From Perkinsus olseni (lineage: Eukaryota; Perkinsozoa; Perkinsida; Perkinsidae): 64,000 nucleotides of DNA. The position numbers and the translations under genes were made by a program. Shown piece after piece: positions 45,346-56,960 of this stretch (the stretch's first letter is position 1; every line of letters begins with the position of its first letter). Location of the stretch: positions 1 to 64,000 of the forward strand of contig JABANP010000265.1 in NCBI GenBank assembly GCA_013115135.1, given 5' to 3'. Under the pieces are notes generated by a model that was not told the origin of the DNA, ran no database searches, and saw nothing but the letters and a program-made list of their open reading frames with translations.

Positions 45346-46481
45346 TCACTCTTCCTTCTGACTTTTATCCCATACTTCACAGTGCTTTCTCTGGCACATA
45401 GCGACCCCCAGCGTGAATAAGTTGACAGCGATCAGCCCTCCGCCAGCGACAAGATGCGACTTGAGGTCATCGAGATCGAACGCCACTTTAAGTATCCTCT
45501 GCGCGACCTCTGAGGTTGAGAGAAGAACAACCGCTACATTTTGATCCTCATGACGAGCACGTCTGAGCCGTAATCTTGACGAATGAATGGAGCGAATACG
45601 GGGGAGAGAACCCGAGGGTGTCCAGATGATCATTCTCGTGACACACTGCAGCACATTTATACACAGTTACACCCCTGCGTCGCCAGAGTCATGATCGCAT
45701 CTTTGACCCGAACCCAGTGTGGCTCTGCCTGCCCTGAAAGTTACTGAAATAGAGGGTTTGTACGACGGCGTAGCTCGGGAATGTGAACTTCAGGATAGCC
45801 TTCAAGCTTCCCTTCGTCATACGATACCTGTGGGGCAAGCAAACCGTGGGAGAAGAAGAACCTGACATGTATTCAACACTAATGAGTCATTAGTAATGAC
45901 CGACGGAGTGAGTCAAGTACGGCCAGTGTTGCGAGACCCTCGACACCGGTCCTAAACTTACGTGAAGCCGTACATATGCCTCAAAGCAACCCAGACGGCC
46001 CCGCACGTAGCCGCAAAGCCTGGTAGTCCACAGAGTGCGCAGAGCCACATGCTAAAGAGCATATGGTTACCTGAGGAAAATGTGGCTATGCAGCCGCCCT
46101 CTGCGGAGACGCTACGACGCTGGGATTTTCCTCACGAGGGTTCCGAGAGCCGAATTCAAAGACGCACACGAGTCGGGGCGCAAGAATCTATCATACTGTT
46201 CTCAGTTTGATTCATGTGCACCCTCATGGCCCGACGCAGTGGGTCCGGCGCCCCTTCGGCTCCCTTCGGAAAGCCCCACTTGAAGTAGTTGCCTGATTGA
46301 ACAAAATGATGAAACATGATGTTACATGGGTCTTACGACTGGCACCAACGCAGATAGCGTCAACCATTCCATATTGTATCAGCCATCCGATGGTAACGGC
46401 ACTGGGAGCCCAGAACGTTTTGATGAACTCAGTGGAGAAAGTGTCAAGGTTTAGACGCCCGTTAGCCGCTAGGATAGACAT
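45346..46481 (-). CDS. MAPEG-family membrane protein, copy B
   Basis: MAPEG proteins are four-helix membrane enzymes such as microsomal glutathione transferases and leukotriene C4 synthase. Five exons, 46481-46337, 46292-46197, 46070-45962, 45827-45745 and 45509-45346, join at GT-AG sites to 198 residues. The family signature is in exon 2-3: RRAMRVHMNQTEN, then MLFSMWLCALCGLPGFAATC and a helix ending ALRHMYGF, matching the pattern R-A-x-x-N-x-x-E-N followed by a hydrophobic helix and R-x-x-Y. Exons 1 and 5 supply the outer helices (AVTIGWLIQYGM; AVNLFTLGVAM). It ends in a short Lys/Glu tail. Reaction and substrate cannot be told. It sits head-to-tail with copy C and has exactly the same exon layout. 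Confidence 0.85.
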
Positions 46482-47046
46482 TGCTGCACAAGCACTATGA
46501 AGATGGAGACCGATTGATGCGTTCACGTACGGCGGAAAAGTCCACGTGGCTGCACGCAGCACGCATGCACAAAAAGAGGCAACGTCCACTATGCTCAGTC
46601 GTGCACTACAACTCAGTACAGCGTGGAGATATAGGAGAGGGCATAAAGAAGTGTAAATCCAGCTTGCCGCAGTGACTACGGCCTGATGTGGTGTGGAAGG
46701 GCACGGCCTGGAGTCACGGCCAACAATGGTCAGAGAAGTTACATCATCAGGGCCTACTCTGGACAGAGGCGCGAAACGGAAATACGCTCTTCCACCTCGA
46801 AGATAGTCCGTCGACATGAACCCAAATACTGGAGTATAAGTCTGATAGGACCGCGCTGTTGAATTGAGCGATCTGAAACAACACCCCAACATCATTATAC
46901 GAAGGAAAAAGATGCTTAAAGCTATCTATGTGCCACTAAGGCACGAGAGAAGTGTTCTCGGGCCTAGTGCAAATACGTCGCATACGGCTGTTGAGGAGGA
47001 TTGCACCTCCGACGTAATCGTGCCCACGTTCAATGAAAAATCCTGT

Positions 47047-48165
47047 TCACTGTTCCTTCTTCTGGCTCTTTTCCCATACTCCACAGTGCTTTCTCTGCAA
47101 CATAGCAGTGCCCAGCATGAGCAGGTAGGCAGTCAGGACCACTGCTCCAGCACCGATGTAGGACTTGAAGTCGTCGAAATTGAACGCAACTTTTAGTATC
47201 CTTTGCGCGATCACTGAGAGGTGAAGAAGAGGCGTAATGATGGGCGTGGGTTAATGTACGAGTACGAGTATTTCTTGTGAGTAAGACACTGAAAATCACC
47301 CCCGGAAAATCCAGAAGCCTGGAAATAATGATCGCAATGATTTAGGAGTGCCCTAATAGGGAGATAATTTTGCGATCAGAAGTTCCAATGGTAAACGACA
47401 CGGCCCCTTCACAGCCGTACGAGACTTCCACGACGGTTCAATCAATTGTGGGCCAAAGTCGCTCCGCTCCGACCAGCCCAATCGTTACTGAAGTAAAAAG
47501 TCTGCACGATGACGTAACTAGGGACGGTGAACTGCAGAATGCCCTTCAAATTGCCTTTCGTCATACGATACCTGAGGGACGAGAAATAGTGACAGCAGCC
47601 CGGCGCGAGAACACCGCCCATAACAGGACCATCGGTGATAGTGTCACTTCGACGATCGTGAAGGGTCATCCAAAGCGGAGTTGTGGAACTCACTTGAAGC
47701 CGTACATACATCTCACCGCGACCCAGAGGGCTCCGAAGGCACCGGCAAACCTCGGCAGCCCACAGAGTGCGCAGAGCCACATGGTGAAGAGCATGTGATT
47801 ACCTGCATGTCAATAGAACCCTATGCCCAACTGGCGAAGAGATTTGACGTCGGTGAAGGAGGCCTATCCTACTGTTCTCGAGCTGATTCATATGCACTCT
47901 CATGGCCCGACATAAAGGCTCTGGGGCGCCCTCGGCTCCCTTCGGGAAGCCCCACTTGAAGTAAGTACCTGGGCGTACGAATTGAACCCCCACCCCTTGC
48001 CAGTGTCTCATGGGTCTTACGACTGGCACCGATGCAAATGAAGTCTATCATTCCGTATTGTATCAGCCACGCGACGGTGACCGCAGTGGGAGCCCAGAAT
48101 GCCTTGATGAACTCGGCAGAGAAAGTGTCCAAGTTCAGATGCCCGGTAGCCGCCAGGATAGACAT
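47047..48165 (-). CDS. MAPEG-family membrane protein, copy C
   Basis: Exons 48165-48021, 47968-47873, 47802-47694, 47571-47489 and 47213-47047 sum to 600 nt, 199 residues, all introns GT-AG. Exon lengths match copy B exactly except the last (167 versus 164 nt). The signature reads CRAMRVHMNQLEN, then MLFTMWLCALCGLPRFAGAF and AVRCMYGF. The N-terminal helix is AVTVAWLIQYGM and the last is AVVLTAYLLMLGTAM. It ends RKHCGVWEKSQKKEQ. The close identity with copy B, including introns, points to a recent tandem duplication. The longer open frames across 46224-46895 and 47869-48264 are intron read-through, not separate proteins. Confidence 0.87.
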
Positions 48166-48708
48166 TGCTGCACAAGCACTGGAAGGCTGAGGAAGTACCG
48201 CTCGATTCGCTCGTGGTTCAGGTGGAAAACACCGGCGCGACGACGCTACGTTCTCAGCTACCAACTGGCTTCCCGTAGATTAACTTCGAGTCTGGAGTTA
48301 GGCTCCTTTGTCTACGCTAACACTACAGGAGATAACGACGTTACCATACGTTATCATAACGTAGACAATATAGACGATAACGTAGACGTATTTATGGGCC
48401 ACCAGAGGAGCTGTCTTTGTCCTTCTGTCACACCTTGGAAGAACGAGCGCCTGGAAAGAACGGGACGAGCAGCGCCATGAGGGTTCGCGTTACTCCAGTC
48501 TGCTGAGGCTGAGAGACCATCAGTGACTTGCGGTCCGCCACTTACGCGCCCCAAACTCAACGAATGAGATATATTCCCCTGAAATCTCGTGGATCAACCA
48601 TGCTCATCAGTACTACACGCAACGATAGACAACTGCTCTTCCCCAGACAGTAGTGGCAAAAATAGAGGACGGATGGCGCGAATAACCCCCGTACGGAACT
48701 TCATCAGA
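48166..48708. other. spacer between MAPEG copy C and tRNA-His copy 3
   Basis: Contains a short AT-rich patch near 48329-48396 with repeated, partly inverted ACGTTA/TAACGT words. No gene supported. Confidence 0.4.
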
Positions 48709-48780
48709 GTCGCTATCGTCTAGTGGTTAGGACGTCACGTTGTGGCCGTGACAACCCCGGTTCAAATCCGGGTAGCGACT
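48709..48780 (+). tRNA. tRNA-His (GTG), copy 3
   Basis: Identical in its mature part to copy 1: acceptor GTCGCTA/TAGCGAC, anticodon loop TTGTGGC, T arm CCCGG-TTCAAAT-CCGGG. Flanking bases differ from those of copies 1 and 2. Confidence 0.97.
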
Positions 48781-48878
48781 TTTGGTGCGGCCTGCACAAT
48801 TGGCGAACCTGAATCCTAGGATACACGAATCTGCCATGACTACGGCTTGGCTCACACCTAATCGTCCCAAACCTTAAC

Positions 48879-51823
48879 TCAAGGACCAGTGCGACAGAAA
48901 CAGCAACCGTAATTCAAGAGAACACCAATCTCCGCGGGAGTTCTTTCACAGCTCGATTCTGAGAGAAAACACTCTGCTGAAATCTGCTCAGCCACGAGAG
49001 GGCCCCCAAAATTCACCTCCCGATGAGCCGCCATGTACGCATCGAGGATACCCCCGGGGTTGGATATCCGATTCTGATCAATGTTAACCTCCTGAAAGAC
49101 GTGTGACGGAGTGAGTCCGACTATCGAGGTCACCGAGACCAAACATCGATTACAGGACGCGACCACTGGTCGCCGAGCAGCCACCAGCCGGTCTCACTGC
49201 CACACTTACGACGTTCTGCATCATACTCTCCGACAGGAGTATTGCCAGGCGCTGGAAGCCCCAGTCACATATCCCATTGCACGATAGATCTACCTGACGG
49301 CGATACAGCATAACAGGAGGCTACAACAGTCATCAGTCGAGCTGAGATCTCGCGCACAAGCCTACTGACACACGAAACGAGTGACCGTGGCAATTGAGAG
49401 TACGGAGAAAAAAGATCCCGTGGAAAGAAAGCGAGACAGAATACTCGGATGAAGATTTTGCACGGACCCCAAGGGCTGATATTGCTCCTCATTTGAGAAG
49501 AAGCCGAATCGTTCGATGCTGGACAAACCTTCAGTTTTTGTCTCGGTTGCATCACGGACTGCATGTACTCCAACAGATCCGCCAAACCTCTCGTGGAGAG
49601 TCGATTGTTCGATAACTGTGGCAATAAAATGGGGTATTGGTGTGCAGAGGAAAGCCTGCGCCGAGAGACGGTACCCGAACTTCGTCCTCTGGCAAGACTG
49701 ACGCTTCTAACAGCGCTTCTAGTATGGCGCTCAGCTCTGCGTCGGTGAGGTCAAGATTGCTGAGATCCAGTACTCGTATCTAAAAGCGAGAGCCCCATCA
49801 TTTCTGATGTTGAAACAAGGGAGAGCGTCGCACTGAGCGATCCCCATCAAAGCTCTCCCCACCTTCCCTAACGGTGCGCGATACCATTCTATTCAACGCC
49901 ATCTCTCGTGCTTAATCATCTGCGAGGTAAGATTCCACACCATAATCTCCCCGTCTGGCGAAGACAAGCCTTCGCCAGCCCGTCTCACTTGCTCCTCATC
50001 CTGTTGCTCACATAAACGTTCTATGGGGCTGCATACTTCCTTCAGGGTATCCCCGATCGTGTCGAAGCCTTCCGGCTTCTCCAGGAAGAGCCGTCCCTCC
50101 TCAATTGAAGGCGATAGAACCCGAGAAGACCCACTCCACATTCAACCAAACCAACCTGTTCGCATCCCTATGAAAAATACAGCTGACCCTCAGACAGTCT
50201 TAATTCGTAAAGAGTAACTCTAGCAGCGCAGAGGCAGACCGTTTGCCGCAGACGAAGCCGCCTAGCAGGGAATTCGCGCGCTGCCTCAGATGCCTATTCT
50301 CCGAGACACGCGTCCCTCGGCATTACCGTGGAACAGTTACTTCCACCATTGAGTTCGGGTAAAGAATAGCAACTCATCAAACATTGCTCTACTAGAAACG
50401 TTAAAATGGATTGACCAAATGTCCACGGCTAGCTCCAGAGTGACGAGGACACATCGCCAGTCCCAGCGTCGTGACAAATTCAATTTTTCACTTTCCTACA
50501 GAATCGCTTCAACTTGCTAGAAGCCTCCGATTGACGCTCGCTCGGACAGCCTTCGTCAGCAAGAGAATCGTGACGGCTCATCGAGTAGACTTTGGAGGGA
50601 TCCGAAGGTGGGACGATAGCTGAGCAGAAGCGACCAAATGCACGATAGACAGGGTTGATGCCGCTGAGCAGTAGTGAGCCCACCTCCGTCACTATGACCA
50701 GGAACATCAACCTTCGATCCGAACCAATCGTCCCAAGCGTCGTTGCCTTCCACATCAACATCGTCCTTCTTAGCTGAAAGGAAACCATTTCAAGGATCTT
50801 CTTCAGAAGGGCCGTCGATAACCCGGTTCAACAGAAGTGCTCTGAAAACCTGACCTCACCAATAGTACCTTCGCTATGCTTTCCAAAGTCGCTGTCCTCA
50901 TCAACGGCAGCAAAACCCGACGCTACACTATCGTAAGAGACTAGATGGCCTTCAGCAGGATAGGACTCGTTCAATGTCTGAGATAGAAAATCTCTTCCAG
51001 ATGCCCTGAGCGGTTTTGTCGGCATAGACCTGACTCGGTAAACTGCGGCGTTTACGGTTGACTCATCCAGAAAACAATTCAATCGCTCCCGAGGTTGTCT
51101 ACTAGTAACTAGCCGCGATGAGAACGTCGAATTACGCGGAACTCGCGCTGAGAGCATTTGGTAATATCCCTCACCTCGGGTGCTGAAGGCTGTTTCCGTC
51201 CAGAACGGTCCGCCGGAGTAGACCCCTGAGACACATTCCGAGTGAACTGAGAGAATCCATACGGCCTCTGCGATAATAACTACCTCTCCCAACATTTCCC
51301 GTAGTAGCGAAGACCACGAGGCGCTACTCGAAGTGGGACCTGTGAACAGCACATGAGCCGCGCAATGGCCCTCAGTGGACTCACTTGGTGACGATTCGCG
51401 AGGTGAATGAATAAAAGGCGCCGCACGGGGTGCCTGTGGGGTTTGCGGATCTGAGATTCAACACGCTATGAACTTGCCACTAATAGCTTCACTATTGGAC
51501 GCAGGCCAGACTGCCGTCCAGCTCAATGTGATCTGAACATCATTCCCTTTGATACTACATCTTCCAGCAGTCGTAGTCTGCTCGCTCGGCCCGGCCGGTC
51601 CTGCTGAGCTGGGCAGTTCGTCGTCTTGGGCCTGTCTAGCGAGGCATTCATCGATGCACGGTTCCAATTCGGCATTGTTGTTGAGCAGAACCTGATCAGC
51701 CCGAGACGTGTCGTGGTTCCTTTCTATCGACACTGTCGCTACCTCGTCTATCATCTCGACTTTCATCTCAGGGAACATCTCCTGCAAAGTCTTGAAGGCT
51801 TCAGCTAGTGGCGAAGCTACCAC
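48879..51823 (-). CDS. candidate multi-exon gene with a CUE-like domain
   Basis: Several minus-strand stretches look coding. About 51823-51560 encodes ASPLAEAFKTLQEMFPEMKV and EMIDEVATV, close to the CUE pattern (a Leu-x-x-(M/L)-F-P start and a later Leu-Leu pair), a ubiquitin-binding fold of about 45 residues. About 50765-50675, after acceptor TTCCTTTCAG, encodes the acidic DDVDVEGNDAWDDWFGSKVD. About 50135-49950 encodes SIEEGRLFLEKPEGFDTIGD. About 49080-48879 encodes GGILDAYMAAHREVNFGGPL and ends at a stop. I could not set exact splice sites, so these may belong to one gene or to two. The first codon was not found; the frame start at 51823 is a GTG. Confidence 0.35.
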
Positions 51824-51928
51824 TTGTACGTACTCAGCGCCGGGAGTGGGCCTAGTTCAACAGATAACGAGATCAACGCCTTCATGCATGGAGCAAAACG
51901 ATAGTGTGAGCGCGTGATTCTATTCCCC

Positions 51929-52034
51929 GTTCAATAAACGTATTCCGAAACTCAAAATCAATTCTGGAATCTATTTATTATCACGTACAGTGCGGCTCTA
52001 GTGTCGATTATCGATTTCAAAACTAGTTGAGTGA
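51929..52034. mobile_element. MITE-like palindromic element, copy 3
   Basis: Begins GTTCAATAAACGTATTCCGA after a CCCC run, contains TCAATTCTGGAATCTATT, and ends in the imperfect inverse ATTTCAAAACTAGTTGAGTGAAC. It has the same length as copy 1 (106 bp). Confidence 0.6.
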
Positions 52035-52380
52035 ACTCTCCCATGTTGTGATATTTCCCAAGCTCCCGGAGGCGTGAGCCTGCCGAACCTCTTACTCAGT
52101 CAAAGGGGCACTATTAGAAGTCGGTGGCGGAGCATCGGCGGCTTTCTTCGACCTTCTGAACTTTCGACTGAGCATCATGGATTTGATCCGATAAAAACTG
52201 AGGGATTGGGCGTCACGTTACTCCGTTGGTATATGCTCTAATCGTGTGATACTCAGAAGCTCAGCTCTCATCGAGGCTATGTGGAGAGAAATCGCCCGAC
52301 TAGGAATAGAACCAAAAGCCTCCCGCATAGTAGACGAGCATAATATCGATTGGAGCAGTCGAGACGTTGGAAAAGTTAGG

Positions 52381-52487
52381 TGAACCAACTACTCCAAAAG
52401 TGAATGACACGTCGCGTTGGTGACACAACCTTTGTGACGCGGACTCGCGATGAGAGAGCAAGTTCACTCAAACTTTTGGTGGTTCAC
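52381..52487. repeat. imperfect terminal inverted repeat of about 25 bp
   Basis: TGAACCAACTACTCCAAAAG at the left end pairs imperfectly with CTTTTGGTGGTTCA at the right end; the interior is about 60 bp. A possible miniature element unrelated to the other two families. Confidence 0.4.
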
Positions 52488-52935
52488 AGCACGGCATTAT
52501 TAATATCGCTTTTGGTCATCTCGTCGTGGATGAGAACCTCAGCGGCAGATTTGAGTCGGCAGTAACCACCTGGGCGGAATGGGATCCGCCGGCGGTAATA
52601 ATATTCTTTGCGTGCAAGCTCTTGCTGATGTTGCCTTGTGAGACATGAATCTGAACTTGAAGCGTTGAGAGGTATGCTAGGTAACCGCTGATAGACTGTC
52701 ATTATCACTCATACTGAGTGCGACTCGATTCGGTTGAGATGTTCCTGTATACATCGAGCTGTACATGGTACCATTAGCCTCTTCTTTCTGCTCAAGGAGC
52801 GCCCGCTTGCATGTCAGCAAACAGTGGTATCGTCGGCCTACTTGCTGTCGCTCTTAGGCCTCCGCTGCTGCGTCTGAGTGAGGATGCTCGACGCCTTCCT
52901 CTCGATCGCAGCTGTTTAATTTTTCCTTCCTCAAT

Positions 52936-54269
52936 ATGAGTTCTAATGATAATGCAGCCGACGATGGAGCTCAGCGTGTTTGGCGAACGAATGCTGGGAA
53001 TTATTATCATGTATTGGACCTGGTCATCACCGATCCTGAGGTTATACCGGGGCGGACGCAGTACTAGGCTCGTCAGGCTTGGAAGGGAGCGAATCTACTT
53101 TCACTGCGGAGCGTCGTTGATTCGTGAAGCCAACTTGAGTGGATGCTCCGTGCTGATTCGGTCGGCGTCCTTGGAGTGATTCTGAGCGATCGCCTCTAGG
53201 ATGGCCCATTGCTTTTCTGAATCATGGCAGGTCACTCTGAGAGCCCGGAAGGTCATCCGAGCGACGTTCCTGATCTTCATCACCTTGTGCGCTAGAGCCC
53301 TTCTCCTTTTGGCTGATGGTAAGTCGTGATGCTTCTTGCTCCTTCAGTTCCATTTAACTATAGACTTCGACCCTTGTTGGGTATTGCCCGTTCTGGTCAG
53401 GCCAGCCGCTGATGCAGACTCTAGTGGGCATAGCTTTTGTAGCAGTGATTCCGGCGTTCGGATACTGGGGCGCTAAGAAAGCGTAACGACGGCGAATTTC
53501 TAGATAGGAAAGGGATTTCTTTATCGCAGGTCGCCAACTTTAATGAGCTTGTTCTGTTTGCTGATGCTAATTCATGCATCGCACGCCACGGCCCTTCTGA
53601 TATACGTGCTGGTCGCTACCTTCACAGACGGATGCATGTAAGCACTCGGGCTCGTTTGGCTCCGACTCCCGCTGGGGAACCCATCACTAGCACCGTACTG
53701 TAGTCGATCCAGAAATCGCGTTCGTCGGTCGAAGTGCGTTTAGTTGAGAAATTTTCAGCGTCTTTGTGTGAGGAGTGCAAGGTTGATGATACGGCCCAAG
53801 AGAGTTAGTGTCCCTTCAGAGAGCAGGAGGATCCGAGGCATCCCGGAGTGTTGATTTGCCAGAAGATCGACTGGAACTGGATGTTCACTATTGCGGTTAT
53901 CCTTTTGGCCGTGTGGGCTGCCCTTGCCTTCTACGCCTCTTACCAGGGATACAAGCTCTTTGTCAAATTAGCGAGCGGCGACCAGGTGATACTAGCACGC
54001 CTTTCCCCCTGCTGATGGCCAAACTTTGCAGGTTGCGACGACGCAGGAGGCGACGTCGTCAGCTTACGAGATGGAGCCAGGTAGCGGAGATGTTACGTTC
54101 GGCAAGGTAACTTGGCTTGTCTGATTTGCTTCCAATGGCTTGGTTTGATTGAAGCTTGTTTCAGCCGGTAGCGGAAAGTGCAACGCCAAAGTCTAGTGAC
54201 GACATTGAGATGGGGAAGCCGCAGCAACGCCATGGTTCATCAGCCTCTGTGGACAGTGGTGTCCTTTGA
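52936..54269 (+). CDS. four-pass membrane protein (unrecognised family)
   Basis: Exons 53231-53318, 53401-53482, 53530-53637, 53820-53985, 54032-54106 and 54165-54269 join in frame at GT-AG sites. Each of the first four brings one membrane helix: ATFLIFITLCARALLLLA; QTLVGIAFVAVIPAFGYWGA; LMSLFCLLMLIHASHA with TALLIYVLVATF; WMFTIAVILLAVWAALAFYA. The C-terminal 60 residues are hydrophilic, Ser/Thr/Glu-rich and probably cytosolic, ending SSASVDSGVL. A candidate first exon starts at ATG 52936 (MSSNDNAADDGAQRVW) but its connection to 53231 is not resolved. The layout resembles tetraspan vesicle proteins such as SCAMPs, but none of their motifs is present. Confidence 0.7.
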
Positions 54270-55562
54270 GTTCCCGCCTCGGTGATAACGTGTTGCTATG
54301 CGTATCTTGTTGGCTACCTTGGTGCTTGGAGGGAAACCGCTGAACTTGCTATTCAATTCTTCTCTGTGCGCATTATGAATCAATCCACAAGTTGAGGCTC
54401 GTCAGCGCATGGAAATTGCATTTTGTCATTTTGTACGCGTGCAAGGCATTACGATTTTTCTGAGGATTTCGCGAAGTGAATTTGTTGTCGGTTTTGGGGT
54501 GCAGCATATCCGCCTGGTGCCCTGTTCAGGTTGGCCTTTCATCCATCTTTGTGTATATCCGGGCTTCTCGAGTCGCTCACCCAGAGAAGCTTACAATGGG
54601 AGACTGTACATTCCTGAGTGAAGACTAGCTCCTGTGCTGATACTATTTCATTGTGTTTTCATTGTGTTGAGCAGTAAGTTGTTAAGGAGAGCTAAATGAT
54701 CTTCCTTGCTGCTCGGGTGCGTCACCGAGATCGGCGGGTTGAGGTCACTGTGGCGATTCAATCTGCACCTTTCCCGCTCAAGTACGAGCTCTAGTCTACC
54801 AATTTTGAAGGGTGCCCGGACTCGGGCTCTGACTTCAAAAAAGATGTGCAACTTGGTTCGAACACCCTGTCAATGCTGACGGAGAAATGTAGTCCCACAT
54901 GCGATGGCCTATCATATACATGGATGCCGTTGACTTGAGTCACTTGAGTATCGGGTCGCTAGCTTCGGGCATTCCTTTGCGAGGGTAGAGACTCGCGCTG
55001 TTCTAGAGTGAATATTTTCATCGGGGCGTCGAGTTCTTGACTCGAGAGGAATCAAGAGGAACTTAGTGAGAGCTCGCGGCAAGCATTCTCAAAGTCCCTG
55101 TCGATTGGTTCGTCGTTTCAGTGAGACATGCACTGTGGAGGGGGTGCAAAAGCTCGCTAAGCAAAACAGAACCCGAGCAACGCCATATTTCCTTCTTCAC
55201 TTAACGACGCGAACATTAACATTTCCCCTGCAGAGATGCTTTTTGGTTAAAAGCCCTCCAGAAAAGGGTGGTTGGGTTTCGATGAGCTGACACAGAGCTC
55301 GTTTCGCTCATATGACAGCCGGGGAGGTGATTTTCCTATCTGATGAGCCTCGTAAGGTAAGAGCAAGTGCTATCTTCGCTCAAATGCGATTTTTCGGAGA
55401 ATCTTCCCTCACGTGAGAGGATACGGATCATTCTTTGCTCGCCCGCATCTGACACGGTTAGCGGGACCGTGCGCACGGTCTCTCAGTAAGCATATCATGG
55501 TAATTGCAGAATTGAAGATACAACTCCTCTACCTGGTCTGTAGGTTCTCGTTTACGCTAAAC
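54270..55562. other. upstream arm of the mucin-like tandem duplication
   Basis: 54620-55050 is recognisably similar to 58030-58340, and 55436-55560 to 58774-58890 (shared GCTCGCCCGCATCTGACACG), so this is the 5' part of a duplicated unit and includes the presumed promoter. No separate gene is supported. Confidence 0.6.
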
Positions 55563-56834
55563 ATGCTTGCTCGTTTGTCCTTCGTGGGTTGCCTGGTTAT
55601 CTCGGGTATTGGCTCACCAAAGCTCAGGAAGCTCCAGGTCTCCACAACAAATTCTCCTACTGTTGGTCCAGGCGACCGCCAACGCTGCGATCGATATTGT
55701 CAAGGTGATATTGTATCGAGCTCGATTGTGGTCATACTTTTCTCTTGCAGTTCAGAACGGCTCTCCAAGCTACTGCAAGTATTGGTTAACTCCTCCGGTC
55801 TGCCATAAGGGGAATCAGCCGTGCTCGCCTGACGTTTGCAATGGTAGGGATTTTGGTTATGGTTAACTGCGTCGTGTCTCATAGGCATGGAGCGGCCAGG
55901 TCCCTTCTCTTCAGTTCCACCGGGAGCTACTCTTTCTCCGTTGTCCACACCATCTCCCGAAGTCTCTGATAAATGTACTCAGTATTGTCAAGGTCTGAAT
56001 GGTCCAGCGAGCTATTGTAAATGGTCACAGGCACCGCCAGTCTGTCAATTTGGTAACCAACCTTGTGGAGATATAGCGGTATGTGATCCCGTATCGTCAT
56101 CATCCACAACAGTTCCTTCAACCTCCGCGTCAACAACGTCGACCGCCTCATCTACAACAGTCGTAAGTCCTACGACTACAACGCCTGCGGCTCCCACTAC
56201 CACGCCCACGGCTCCCACTACCACGCCCACTGCTCCCACTACTACGCCTACGGCTCCTACTACCACGCCTCCGGCTCCGACCACGACGCCTACGGCTCCG
56301 AGCACAACGCCCACGGCTCCGACCACGCCCGCGGCTCCTACTACCACGCCTGCGGCTCCCACCACAACGCCCATTGCTCGCACTCCCACGCCTGCGGCTC
56401 CTACTACCACGCCTGCGGCTCCGACCACGACGCCTACGGCTCCGACCACGCCCGCGGCTCCTACTACCACGCCTGCGGCTCCCACTACCACGTCTGTGGC
56501 TCCTACCACGCCCGCGGCTCCCACTACCACGTCTGTGGCTCCCACTACCACGCCTACGGCTGTGCCTACCACACCCGCAGCTCTCACTACAACCCCAGTG
56601 GCTCCCACTCCAACGGTGGCCTCCACATCAACTCTCGCTGCAACTACCAGTGCGGCTCAGACCAGGCCTACGACTCCAACCAGACCTACGACTCCGACCA
56701 GGCCTACGACTCCAACCAGACCTACCACTCCGACCAGGCCTACGACGCCAACCAGCCCTACGACCCCGACCAGGCCTACGACTCCGACCAGGCCTACGAC
56801 TCCGACCAGGCCTGTGACTCAAGGCCCGCCCTGA
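55563..56834 (+). CDS. secreted mucin-like protein A with cysteine modules, shorter repeat tract
   Basis: Three exons (55563-55704, 55751-55843, 55915-56834) give 384 residues; both introns are GT-AG and phase 1. The start MLARLSFVGCLVISGIGS looks like a signal peptide. Two cysteine modules follow, CDRYCQ...SYCKYWLTPPVC and CTQYCQ...SYCKWSQAPPVC, each with the pattern C-x3-C ... SYCK-x4-P-P-V-C-x3-N-Q-P-C ... C. Then comes a Thr/Pro/Ala tract of about 22 units based on T-T-P-x-A-P-T (21 nt) and about 11 units of R-P-T-T-P-T (18 nt), ending at TGA 56832. Mucin-type O-glycosylation is expected from composition. A surface or wall role is inferred. Paralogue of the gene at 58899. Confidence 0.85.
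56173..56820 (+). repeat. 21-nt and 18-nt coding minisatellites of gene A
   Basis: First part: variants of ACCACGCCTGCGGCTCCTACT (T-T-P-A-A-P-T, 21 nt), some lacking one Thr codon. Last part, from about 56664: variants of AGGCCTACGACTCCGACC (R-P-T-T-P-T, 18 nt). All copies keep the frame. Confidence 0.95.
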
Positions 56835-56960
56835 TGCCCAGTGCGAACGTTGCTGTATCCTAGTCAATAAGGATATATCCTATCTCAACTGCTGGTTGAC
56901 ACCGCCTGTTCGTCAAGGAGAAAATCAATTGTATGATTGCCAGACTACGAGACTTCGTTG
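56835..56960 (+). pseudogene. relic of the terminal cysteine module of gene A
   Basis: Just past the TGA of gene A the bases resemble the last module of the paralogue (61530-61655): ATGCC-AGTGCGA, TGTAT-CTAGTCAAT, TGGTTGACACCGCCTGTT. It is out of frame with gene A, and two cysteine codons of the paralogue are Arg and Tyr here. So gene A appears to have lost its C-terminal module by a small frameshift followed by drift. Confidence 0.75.

Larger units (their letters stand above)
51824..52935. other. intergenic with two inverted-repeat elements
   Basis: Holds the third MITE-like copy (51929-52034) and an imperfect inverted repeat at 52381-52487; nothing coding is supported. A 74-codon minus frame at 52484-52708 lacks any motif. 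Confidence 0.4.

Noticed and set aside
46224..46895. 223-codon minus-strand frame as a separate protein
   Set aside because: It reads through MAPEG exon 1, an intron and exon 2 in the wrong frame. The spliced model matches the paralogue exon by exon.
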